The notes under the pieces were generated by a model, which was not told where the DNA came from, did not search any database, and worked only from the letters and a program-made list of their open reading frames with translations. Of a stretch of DNA of 64,000 nucleotides, positions 45,425-55,373 are shown one piece after another. Location: NCBI GenBank assembly GCA_002964805.2, contig PUDQ02000024.1, forward strand, positions 558,001-622,000. Reading direction: 5' to 3'. The first letter of the stretch is position 1, and every line of letters starts with the position of its first letter. A program made the translations under genes and the position numbers. The DNA comes from Trametes villosa (lineage: Eukaryota; Basidiomycota; Agaricomycetes; Polyporales; Polyporaceae).

Positions 45425-47215
45425 ATGGCCTTGCTGCTCACTCCGGCAAAATGGGTAATCCGCCTCCTCCCCGGGGGCGCGCGGGCCGCCGACTACGAGC
45501 GCCTCCCCGGAGCTGCAGGTCCTTCGAAAGCGCGAGCGCACGGCCTGCGGCGCGTCCTCCACGTCGTGTTCGTCCGGCGACGCGCGCGGACGCTCTTGGT
45601 AGCCCTCGGCCTTCTCGTCGGGGCCGCGGTGGCGGTGTTCGTGTATGTGCTCACGATCCCGCTGCCTCCGCTGTACTCCCGCTTCCACGAGGCGGAGCTC
45701 GCGCTTCCGCAACACGACCCGGCCCTCCCGTTCCCGGAAGGCAGGGACGGGAAGTACCTGTGGGTCGCGAACCATGCGAGTAGTAAGTATTCGGAGCGCA
45801 TCGACGATTAATTGCGCGCGCGGCTTGCTGAAACTCACCCTAGAATGTGGCTGGGGAAACGCGATGCAGGAGCTGTTCCTTAACGCCTACCTGGCGTATC
45901 GGAGCGACCGAGCGTAGGCTTCCCCGATTATGCTCGGGTGTAGGTACCGGGGAACGCTTACACCGGTGCTTCAGATTTGTGTTCGACAACTACACTTGGA
46001 GCCGGGACGAGGCGGACTATTCTCTGTATAATCTGAAACCAATACCCTCAAGGATACCCTTGACCTCTCTAATCCGAGGTGCGCGAGTATTCCTCAGCCT
46101 GTCACTCTTTCGCGTAGCGTCTGTCACTAACACGTAGTTCAGGTCCCATTGTAGGAGGCGATTTTCCCGCAGGCGACCACGCACCAAGAGGCGTCGTGCC
46201 CGAGTACTTCTACGATGTGTGCCAGGAACGCACAATCATCGGGAGCTACGCGGTCAATGGACCGCTCGCTGACGCCTCCGCCGAAACGCTCGTTCAAGCT
46301 TGGACGGAGCGCATGGCGCCGCACCGATGTGTGGAGGTCGAGTTTACTCCCCCCGAGGTCTTCGACGAACAGTGAGTACCACCCGCTCATCCGTACGATT
46401 GAATGCGGAGGATAACACACTCGCGACACAGCTTATTTGCGGACGCTAATCGTCTCCTTGACGTGTGGCCCCTATTTTCGCGCTCGCCCATAGTGCAGAA
46501 CTTCAGCTGGTCCGCGCTCGTCGAGCTCGCGTTCGACACTAACCGCGGAGTGATCTCACCCACCATCTCGCCTCTCGCGCCGCCCCTCTCAGCCGCGCCG
46601 CTATCCGAGGGTCTCGCGCGCTACGATGCTATCCCAGGTCTTCTCGCGCTGCATATCCGGCGAGGCGACTTCGGGAGCCACTGTTTCGACGTGCTGGCGC
46701 ACCGCTCGATCGGCTACACCGGGTTCAACTCCTTCCCCTCCCTCCCGGACCACTGGGACCTTCCCGCAGACCTCTCCGAGCACGACAAGCGCGCGCTATA
46801 CAGCCGCCACTGCTTCCCGGACATCGACGCGATCGTCCGGCGCGTGGAGGAGATTCGCGCGACCCCGCACGGGCGGGATCTATCGCACATCTACATCATG
46901 ACGAACGGCTCGCCGTCGTGGGTGTCGCGGCTGAAGGGCGCGCTGCGGAAGAAGCACGCGTGGGCGCACATCGCGAGCAGCAAGGACCTGATGCTCACAC
47001 CGGAGCAGAAGTACGTCGGGCAGGCGGTGGACATGCTCGTCGCGCAGCGGGCGCAGGTGTTTGTTGGGAACGGGGTGCGTGCACTGCTTTCCTCCTAGCT
47101 TCTTTAGGTTCTCATTGCTCTGCTTTCGGTGACGCAGTTCTCGACACTGAGCGGGATGGTGGTAATGCTTCGGATGGCTGGTGGTGTGCCTCCGGACGCG
47201 ACTAGGCATTGGTAA
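45425..47215 (+). CDS. O-fucosyltransferase-like type II membrane protein
   Basis: Probable Golgi glycosyltransferase related to protein O-fucosyltransferases. Six exons: 45425-45782, 45844-45913, 45975-46078, 46143-46371, 46432-47074 and 47138-47215, giving 493 aa. A short basic cytosolic N-terminus is followed by one signal-anchor helix (TLLVALGLLVGAAVAVFVYVL, about residues 57-78). The lumenal domain starts with CGWGNAMQELFLNAYLAYRS and has FVFDNYTW. The donor-binding motif is ALHIRRGDF, and GYTGFNSFP follows. HIYIMTNGSPSWV and a C-terminal AQVFVGNGFSTLSGMVVMLR motif resemble the GDP-fucose binding tail of the family. The K-C-G-W junction at exon 2 needs phase 1 splicing (A|AA), which fits. 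Acceptor and donor substrates are unknown. Confidence 0.87.
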
Positions 47216-47874
47216 AGCCCTGCTGTAACATATGTTTGCTCATTTACTTGCTATAATTTGGAACGACTCGATGTAAAAGCGCATTGGCAGGCATTCATAC
47301 CTGCGCCATAACCAATGAGTCAATGACAACAGAGTAGATCCTGTCGGTCATGTTACTGAACAACTTCATACTAGCGGTGCCAAAATGGTCCTGCCAGAGT
47401 CCTGTTGTGAGTTACTGGGCGCTTAGTGATCTACAAGAATGATCGACAAACTCTGGCTTTTGGACGACGCGCGTTACACTCACAAACCGTCTTCAACTCT
47501 TCTAGGGTCTGCGGAGGTCCCGAGCTGATTCACTCAAAGTCCCAAGGAGACATAATGCATAAGAGTTCGCCGGCCGCCGCACGCTGAGTACTGAGTTCTG
47601 AGTTCTGAGAGTTCGGTGGTCCGGTGACGAATGGTTGCGTGCTCGTGCGCATCCTGTGGGATTGCGCTGACCAAGCCGCCTGCCTTAGCAAGATCCTCCT
47701 TTCTCTACTCAGCTCCAGGGAGAGATTACATATCGCAGCTCCTCGACGTCGTATATAACCTCGGGCAGCCGTGCCACAAGTGCATAGCACATACCCCGCA
47801 TCCCCAGCACCGCACCGACCGAGCCACACCAACCACACCACACTCGGGTACACCAGAACTTCACCGGCTCAGAA
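47216..47874. other. Intergenic stretch with promoter
   Basis: About 660 nt. Holds a TATATAA element near its right end (separate entry). No gene seen. Confidence 0.45.
47752..47758 (+). promoter_or_regulatory. TATA box of the AsaB-like gene
   Basis: TATATAA about 120 nt upstream of the ATG at 47875. Confidence 0.45.
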
Positions 47875-48829
47875 ATGACGTTCACGAACCCCGACACGGT
47901 GACCGCGACGCTCGAGTACTTCACGCCCCCGGCGGACGGTTCGAAGCCATACAACTTCATCACCTGGTCCCCGGAGTCGGGCGTGCCGCAGCGCAACTGG
48001 GAGAAGGCCAAACACGACGTGCAGATCGAGAACCTCCGTGGTAAGGAGGACTCCGTCTCGCTCGACACGACAGGTTTCACGTACGGCCGGCGCGCGGCCG
48101 CGCACAAGTCTTTCGCGAACGACGAGGAGGTCGCGAAGGAGTACTACCCGGAGTCAGTCGAGCTCGTGAAGGAGCTCACGGGAGCTTCCCTGGTCGTCCC
48201 CTTTGACCACAGTGAGTACCCCTCCTTGACCGTGTCAGAACGTCCGCGTATTGAGCACGCACTACAGCCATCCGCCGCCGCCGCCCCGGACAGACTGAGG
48301 ACACGCCCGACAAGCGGCAGCCCGTGCCCCTCGTGCACATCGACCAGACCCCCGGCTCCGCGACCGCGCGCGTGCACCGCCATCTGCCCGCGGAGGATGT
48401 GCCCAAGCTGCTCGCGGGCCGCTTCCAGATCATCAACCTCTGGCGGCCGATCGGGCAGCCCGCGTACGACTGGCCGCTCGCGCTGTGCGACTGGCGCAGT
48501 GTGGACGGGAAGAACGACCTCGTGCCGACGACGTTGCGCTACCCGGACCGCGACGGGGAGACGTTCAGCGTGAAGTTCAACGCGAGCCAGCGGTGGAAGT
48601 ACCTGCGCGGGATGGAGCCGGACGAGTTCGTGCTCATCAAGTGGTGCGTTTGCGTTTGCCCAAATGTGCGCAAAGGAGGAACTGACGGACGGCTTGCAGC
48701 TTCGACTCGAAGGATGACGGCGAGACGGCGACTTTCACTCCGCATACCGCGTTCCAGGACCCCACGACGCCGGAGGGTGCGCCGCTTCGGGAATCCATCG
48801 AGCTCCGCCTGCTCGTATTCTACGACTGA
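47875..48829 (+). CDS. AsaB/CmcJ-like hydroxylase or desaturase family protein
   Basis: Member of the fungal family annotated as AsaB-type hydroxylase/desaturase or CmcJ (7-alpha-cephem-methoxylase P8-like), often seen with secondary metabolism; the real reaction is unclear. Three exons: 47875-48211, 48268-48643 and 48700-48829, giving 280 aa, the normal length. Family landmarks: the start up to PYNFITWSPESGVPQRNW, the switch TTGFTYGRRAAAHKSF, TIRRRRPGQTEDTPDKRQPV across intron 1, VPLVHIDQTP, FQIINLWRPIGQPAYDWPLALCDWRS, and the C-terminal CFDSKDDG and FQDPTTPEGAPLRESIELR. Cytosolic, without signal peptide. No partner biosynthetic gene lies nearby. Confidence 0.9.
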
Positions 48830-49515
48830 GGGTTGTGGTTGCGAAGGGTTCCAAGATGATGATCGTGCCTATGCCTCACGCCACAATGTTGTTTGTATGT
48901 AACATACTCACCTTATATTACCCTTGACTCGCTGTCGTCGCTGTGCTCGTTCGTCTACCGCACCTCATGCGCTACTATCGCCGATTACTTGAACTTGATC
49001 GTGGCCGCTTAGCCTTTCGACGCCGCGTAAAAGCAGTTTGCTGTGTTGAAGTGATGTCCGAAATCACGCAGGGCTCTCGTGTATGGAGGCACCGCTACTT
49101 GATCACGACCGTCATGCCTCTCACCTTGCCCGAACTTGTGATCCGTCTTGAAGAGATGGAGCACGGCCGCACGTCAAAGGGATGCATATTCGCGGGCTAC
49201 GCACCAGACTGAAAAGCGTCCGGAGCGGTACGCCGGGAACTTTGCCTTCCCATCCCAACATCCGCTTGAGGACTGCGCGCCGCACAGTGTTGCCCCCCGA
49301 TACAATGAGATGACCGATACGAGTGAGTTCCATTGTCATGTCACGTCCACAGTCCAGCTGAATTCGAGTGAGTAGGAAGAGGGAGAGTGACAGGCGAATA
49401 TTCAATTTGCGGGTCCGTCCAGGATATTACGGGCGCCTGTCGATGGTGGCACCGAGACCAGGCCTCGGGGATGATGTCACTGGGCTACTCGACTTTGTAT
49501 CACTGAACGACGACG
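48830..49515. other. Intergenic stretch
   Basis: About 690 nt between two plus-strand genes. No supportable feature. Confidence 0.45.
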
Positions 49516-51503
49516 ATGGTGTTGTCCAAGGTGCGATTGCCCACATGCCTCATATATGTGCGGGTGCGGGAAATTGATGTAGTATTGTGCAGCATCTGAA
49601 TCCCGACAAGCTTGTCGAGGAGGCCCAGGTAATTGCGGCTGATGTTGAGACTTAACGATGCGGCGAAGGTCGAAGCTGAACGCATCCGCAGGACAACAAG
49701 TGTCATGGCGTCCATATCCACAGCTCTACAAACCACCACGCCGTCCACGCGTACGGCGCTCGCTACGGCACAGAGCCAATCCCGAAATACAGGCTGCCTT
49801 CCAAGGTGCGCTAGAATGGCAGACTTAGCATCTGTGCAGTCCTTCAAAGCTTCACGCTCTGTTGTAGGGAGTCGGCGCAGAGACAACATACCAGCTGATC
49901 CACGACGAGCTTGCCCTCGACGGTGCGCCAGCGCTCAACCTCGCCTCCTTCGTGAACACCTGGATGCCCAAGGAGGCGAACCAGCTCATGCTCGAGAACA
50001 TCTCCAAGAACTTCGTCGACCAGGACGAGTACCCGATGACGCAGACGCTGCACACGCGCTGCATCTCCATCCTCGCCGACCTCTGGCACGCGCCGAGCGC
50101 GCAGCAGGCGATCGGCACCGCGACGACGGGCTCGTCCGAGGCCGTCCAGCTCGGCGGTCTCGCGATGAAGCGCATTTGGCAGGAGAAGCGCAAGGCCGCG
50201 GGCAAGTCCATCCACGAGCCTGGCCCGAACGTCGTCATGGGCGCGAACGCGCAGGTTGCGCTCGAGAAGTTTGCGCGTTACTTTGATGTCGAAGCGCGAC
50301 TTGTGCCCGTCTCAGAGGAGAGCCACTACAGGCTCGACCCACGCCGTATGATGGAGCATGTCGATGAGAATACTATTGGAGTGTTCGTCATTCTTGGCAG
50401 TGAGTTCTCCTGGCCCCCATCTTCAAGCTACTCTAAAAGCTGACGATACAAACCGTAGGTACGTATACCGGCCACTACGAGCCCGTGCAGGAAATCGCCA
50501 CCCTCCTGGACGAATACGAGGCGCGCACGGGCCACTCCGTCCCGATCCACGTCGACGCCGCGTCGGGCGGGTTCGTCGCGCCCTTCGCGACGCCCGCGCT
50601 CGCGTGGGACTTCCGCATCCCGCGCGTCGTTTCCATCAACGCCTCGGGCCACAAGTTCGGGCTCGCGTACGTCGGCGTCGGCTGGGCGCTCTGGCGCGCG
50701 CAGGAGTTCCTGCCGAAGGACCTCATCTTCGAGCTGCACTACCTCGGCTCGGTCGAGTACTCGTTCTCGCTCAACTTCTCGCGGCCGGCGCACCCGGTGA
50801 TCGCGCAGTACTTCAACTTCGTGCATTTGGGCCGGGAGGGGTTCCGGAACGTCGCGCTGCAAGGGCTGAAGAACGCAAGGGTGCTGAGCAGGGCGTTGGA
50901 GAAGAGCGGGCTCTTCGTCGTGTTGAGCGATATTCACCGGCCGGCGGATAAGCTCACGACGGCGATCAAGAACACGGTCGGGTATGACGAAGAGAACATC
51001 GAGGTGAGACACCTCCCCGCCGCCTACAGCCTGTACTCCGAGTCGATACTGAGCGCAAGCGCAGAACTACGTCCCCGGACTGCCCGTAGTGTCATTCAAG
51101 TTCTCGGACGACTTTAAGCAGAAGCACCCAGACGTACAGCAGAAGTGGGTGCAGGTCCTGCTCCGCGCAAAGGGCTGGATCGTGCCCAACTACGAGCTCC
51201 CGCCGGACCTGCAGGCGATCGAGATCCTCCGCGTCGTCGTCCGCGAGAACATGACCGCGACCATGGTCGACCGCCTCGTTGCAGACCTCGTGAGTGCCTC
51301 CTCGCCTGCAAGCAAGGGATGTATGTTGACGGCGGCAATGGGGCGTGTAGCTTGAGATCATGGAGGGCCTGGTGATGGCGGACTCGCCCATGCACGCGCT
51401 CGCGGTGCTTCAGAGCGGCCGGAATACGGTGGAGAGCTACCATGGACGGCTGGACGCGGGCTCGGGCAGCAAGCCTAGCGGGACTTTCGCAAGGCAGTGC
51501 TAA
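49516..51503 (+). CDS. GAD1: Glutamate decarboxylase (PLP-dependent)
   Basis: Converts glutamate to GABA in the cytosol, feeding the GABA shunt and acid or oxidative stress responses. Seven exons: 49516-49530, 49593-49628, 49692-49805, 49868-50399, 50459-51003, 51065-51289 and 51351-51503, giving 539 aa. The first three exons are tiny (15, 36 and 114 nt) but rebuild the conserved start MVLSKHLNPDKLVEEAQ and then HAYGARYGTEPIPKYRLPSKG. Core motifs: LNLASFVNTWM, TGSSEAVQLGGLAMKR, IPIHVDAASGGFVAPF-type VPIHVDAASGG, and the PLP lysine in INASGHKFGLAYVGVGW. The C-terminus includes LRVVVRENMTATMVDRLV and a short Ser/Gly tail. The 5' end is the least certain part. An ATG at 49705 in another frame was rejected because it misses the conserved HAYGARYG segment. 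Confidence 0.92.
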
Positions 51504-52183
51504 TGCCGTTGTCGGGTAAGGAAGATAGACTGGACGCGATTCGGAGGGAATGGGGTACAAATCGAGACTGAAGGGAATAACTGCAAGCAGACGACCGTGT
51601 ACTGTTAATTGTGGAAATTAATAGACTCCTGTGGGAACGCATCGAGCAGGTGCCGTAGGCCATGATGCATGATGCATGATGTTCAGCGGACCCCCATTAC
51701 CTAGAAGCCTTTTGCACAGGTGGCTCGACCTGAGACTAAGTTTACCACGGTCGGATGCTCTTTGCGGTATGCCTGATTCCGTATCGCACTGTGACTACGC
51801 ATGGTCCGCCTGGCCAGCTTGAGGGTCGCTCTTCTCTGCACATCCCGCCCCTATGACGCGTTGAGCTTCTTTGTTCGTTCGCTCGCCGTTGACCTCGCCT
51901 CGCCATAATGGCATGAGCACGATGTCCCAACAGTTTCGCACCGCCAACGGCATACCGGGAGGACCAGCGGCCTCACTATATCGCGCGGCTGCGTCACTGG
52001 TACCACCCCGAGGGCGAGCATCGAGGAGCGCTCCGACGCAGCGTAGTCGTCACCCCAGCTGCCTGTGAGGGTATAAAGCCTAGTAAAAATTGATCTGCGT
52101 CTCATCGTCACCATACACTCGTCAGTCAACCGCCGCACCACTCTCACCGGCTTCACTAGCTTCTATATTTATAACCACTCACC
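51504..52183. other. Intergenic stretch with Con-6 promoter
   Basis: About 680 nt. ATGATGCATGATGCATGATG-type short direct repeats lie near 51660. A TATAAA element is at 52072. No gene seen. Confidence 0.45.
52072..52077 (+). promoter_or_regulatory. TATA box of Con-6
   Basis: TATAAA about 107 nt upstream of the Con-6 ATG. A TATATTTATAA at 52164 is too close to the start codon to act as a TATA box. Confidence 0.5.
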
Positions 52184-52545
52184 ATGTCCACTGGCAATGT
52201 ATGTACTATCGTCGATATGATAGGATGTATCAACTAACGAGTTCCCGCAGGTCCAGCGCGGCTTGAAAGCTGCCATCTCGAACCCGCAGAACTCCGAGGA
52301 GGCCAAGGAGCGCGCTCAGGCGCGCCTTGATGAGATGGAGAGGAGCGGCGAGCTCCAGTCCCGTGAGGCCCACGAGGACAACGTCGCAATCGGGCATAAG
52401 GTCTGTCGCTGAACCGTTTCATCCCTTTTTCTTTGAGAGAGTGCTACTCACCGTGACGCGCTAGGCTAATCTTTCGAACCCGAACACCTCGGAGGAGTCG
52501 AAGGAGCACTCGGCGCAGGTCCTTGAGGAGTTGGGCCGCTCTTGA
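52184..52545 (+). CDS. con-6: Conidiation-specific protein 6 (Con-6)
   Basis: Small hydrophilic stress/conidiation protein. Three exons: 52184-52198 (15 nt), 52251-52400 and 52465-52545, giving 81 aa. Two copies of the Con-6 repeat (PF10346) are visible: AISNPQNSEEAKERAQARLDEM and NLSNPNTSEESKEHSAQVLEEL. The exon boundaries separate the two repeats. Proteins of this family accumulate in dormant or stressed cells; their molecular role is unknown. A tiny first exon (MSTGN) is typical of the gene family in basidiomycetes as far as remembered. The gene has a TATA box, which fits inducible expression. Confidence 0.95.
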
Positions 52546-53262
52546 AAGTCCTAGCCTTCGATCGCTTTGCATGCTTGATGTATCCGTATCTGTACCGTAA
52601 TCATGGCACTTCTTGAACCAGTTCTATGAGAGTATCCCATGTGCACTGGACGAGTGTGTCAAGCGACCGAGCGCAATTTGCACAGATGGTCGTTCTATAT
52701 AGCCTGCACACACTAGGCAGTGATGTTGGCTACTAGCAGGCAGTGCACCAGCCCCAGTAGGACGTTATGAAACGTCCCAAACGTTGCCACATCCCATTGA
52801 AATGCACCCTGTGTGTGAACATGAGGCCGCGTTATGGCAAGCGCTAGCCCGCCGGAGTCCCGATTGACGTACCTGGTTCAAGACCCGTTCATTCTACCGT
52901 TACGCGGACCTTAAGCTAGTCATAAAGCAGCGCTAGCGGTCGATGATGTCCCATGTTTTGAGGTAAGAATGGGTAAGGACCGGCGGTAAGAATCGTCAGG
53001 AGACCCGCAGTCCAGAACGTCGCCGGCAGGACGCGCTCGGCAGATGCCCAAATTAGGCAGGCGAGTAAGATCGCTGCGACAAATTGTTCTTGCGGCAGGC
53101 ACGACGGCGGTCCGCGGTGATCTTACGTGCTCACCCTCACTGCACTTAGCCTTTAGCCTACAGGCATATCGGACCATACAAGAGGGCGAATCTTCTTGGG
53201 GTGGCCCTCCGTTCCTACAGCAGAACGCCCTCATCTAGCTGCCAGAAACATCCCCGACACAC
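52546..53262. other. Intergenic stretch
   Basis: About 720 nt. Nothing supportable beyond untranslated regions. Confidence 0.45.
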
Positions 53263-55082
53263 ATGGACTCCTCCGAGAACTTCGCCGCTAGCAAAACCAG
53301 CGTGGCTACTGTTGCAGCAGGACAGGAGTATGAGCTCTCGACCCTTAAATTCGACGGAGGCCCCGCTCCACACGAGTCCACGCGCGCCTCGTCCCCTGTG
53401 CCGTCGCATGCGACGAGCTCCGCGTCCGTTTTCCGGCACACGGAGCCTCAGGAGGGCGCGGCCATCCAAGAGCTCGCACCCATCGACCGCGGCATCCGCG
53501 CATGGTCATTCTGCGCATGTGGCTTTGTCGTTGAGATGATGGTTTGGGGTTTCTTGTTCAGGTGGGCATATCCGCTGAGCGATTATCTAAGAGCAATGCT
53601 GAGCCGTGTCCACCAGTTACGGTATTTTCCAGGGTATGATGGCCGCGGCGATCCCTGTCCTTCTATCGAGCTTACGATGACCCGATGCCATTTCCACAGA
53701 ATATTACACCTCGCAGCCACCCTTCAACAAGTCCTCGCAAGTTGCGATCGCCGCTGTCGGAACTGTCGGCCTCGGCATCCAGTATGGAGAGGTAAGCCTG
53801 CTCAACACCACTACGCGGTAATATTTGAGAGCTGACCCGTTCAATGGCAGGTTCTCTTCCTCTCGGTCCTCTTCAGGAGATACCCTGATTATATGCGCCC
53901 TGCAATGTGGTGCGCCTTGGTATTCTATTTCGTCTGCCTCGTAGGCTCAAGCTTCGCAACCAAAGTAAGTCACCATCCATCGATGCACAAAGCAGAAGAA
54001 CACTCACATGTTCTTCAGGTCTGGCAGCTCATCCTCCTACAAGGCGTCGGGCTCGGCTTCAGCGGCGGCTTCATGTACCTCCCGGTCATGATCCTCCTCC
54101 CCCAGTGGTTTTCCGAGCGCCGCGGCCTCGCCGGGGGCATCATCTTCGCAGGCACCGGCGTCGGCGGCTTCGTGTTTCCGTTCATGCTCAACTCGCTCCT
54201 GAACAACGTCGGCCTCCGCTGGACGCTCCGGATCTGGGCGATCATGACGTGCGTGAGCACCGGCATCGCGTTCTTCGGCGTCCGCCCGCGCGTGCCAGTC
54301 GCCAAGTACCGCGCCGGACAGAGGCGGCCTCTCGCCCCGCGGATGGAGTCCTTCAAGAGCCCGCTCTTCCTCAGCTTCGTACGTCTCCCCCCTATCAGCA
54401 GCGCGACACGATACTGACGGCCGCGGTTAGTCGCTCACCTGCCTCATCCAAGGCCTGTCGTACTTCCCCGTCTCGCTCTACATCGCGTCCTTCACGCAGA
54501 CGGTGTCGACGCCGCTCACCGCGACCGTCGTGCTCTCGCTCTTCAACTCCGCGGGCGTCGTCGGCCAGGTCGCGCTCGGCTACCTCTCCGACCGCGTCGC
54601 GTACCCGTGGGTCATGTTCTTCAGCTCGCTCGGCAGCGCGCTCGCCGCGTTCTTCCTCTGGGGTTTCGCGAGCGGCCCCGCGCTGATATACCCCTTCGCG
54701 GTCATCTTCGGCGCGCTGGTGAGTGGCATACACCTCGTTCTGTTTGAGGCTTCGTACAGGGAAGGTACTCACCCTGCAATGCGAGCAGAGCGGGGGCTTC
54801 TCGTCGGTGTGGCCGAACGCGGCGGTCGACTGCGCGGGGCGGATGCCCGAGAACGCGGACATCACGTACGCCGGGACGGCCATGTTCAAGGGCGTTTCTG
54901 CTGTCATCGGGCCCATCGTCTCTGGTGTGCTCCTGGAGGCGGGCAAGTCGTCGACCCTTGGTCACGGGTACGGCCGCGCAGGGTACGGCGCCGTCGAGAT
55001 CTTCGTGGGCTCCTGCGCGCTCGCGACCGGGGTCGGCAGCATTGCTGTCGCGGCGGCAAGACAGCGACCAGTTGCCGCCTAG
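53263..55082 (+). CDS. Monocarboxylate-type MFS transporter
   Basis: Twelve-helix major facilitator of the fungal monocarboxylate permease (MCT/SLC16-like) group; substrate unknown. Seven exons: 53263-53561, 53617-53633 (17 nt), 53700-53791, 53851-53964, 54019-54378, 54431-54718 and 54789-55082, giving 487 aa. A cytosolic Ser/Ala-rich N-terminus of about 75 residues comes before the first helix (RGIRAWSFCACGFVVEMMVWGF). The microexon supplies YGIFQ, joining to EYYTSQPPF, the family's conserved end of helix 1. The motif WFSERRGLAGGIIFAGTGVGG lies in helices 4-5. The second half begins TCLIQGLSYFPVSLYI and ends with a GAVEIFVGSCALATG helix. The stop TAG follows a short tail. Confidence 0.92.
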
Positions 55083-55373
55083 GAGGGGAGAGGGGTAGTG
55101 CCTGAATGAGGTATGTGGGGGGACGAGAAGACGATCACAGTTGACCGACGTCTCGAGATATATAGAAGTTTGAGCGAAGATACAAAACAGGAGGCAGGGG
55201 CAGTGAAGCGTCGCGGAGAGGGCTCGCGCATAGAAGTAGACAGCTTAGGGATACAAAGTGAACATGTACGACACTAACAGCGTGTAGACAACAAATTGTG
55301 CGATAAATAGAAGTTACGAGTTGGAATGTTGACAAAAAGAACTGCACAGCCGTTGGCCTTCCAATGAAGGCCC

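Noticed and set aside
49633..50286. Plus-strand ATG-initiated frame covering the start of the glutamate decarboxylase locus
   Set aside because: It runs out of frame with the conserved HAYGARYG and LNLASFVNTW segments that the spliced model preserves.
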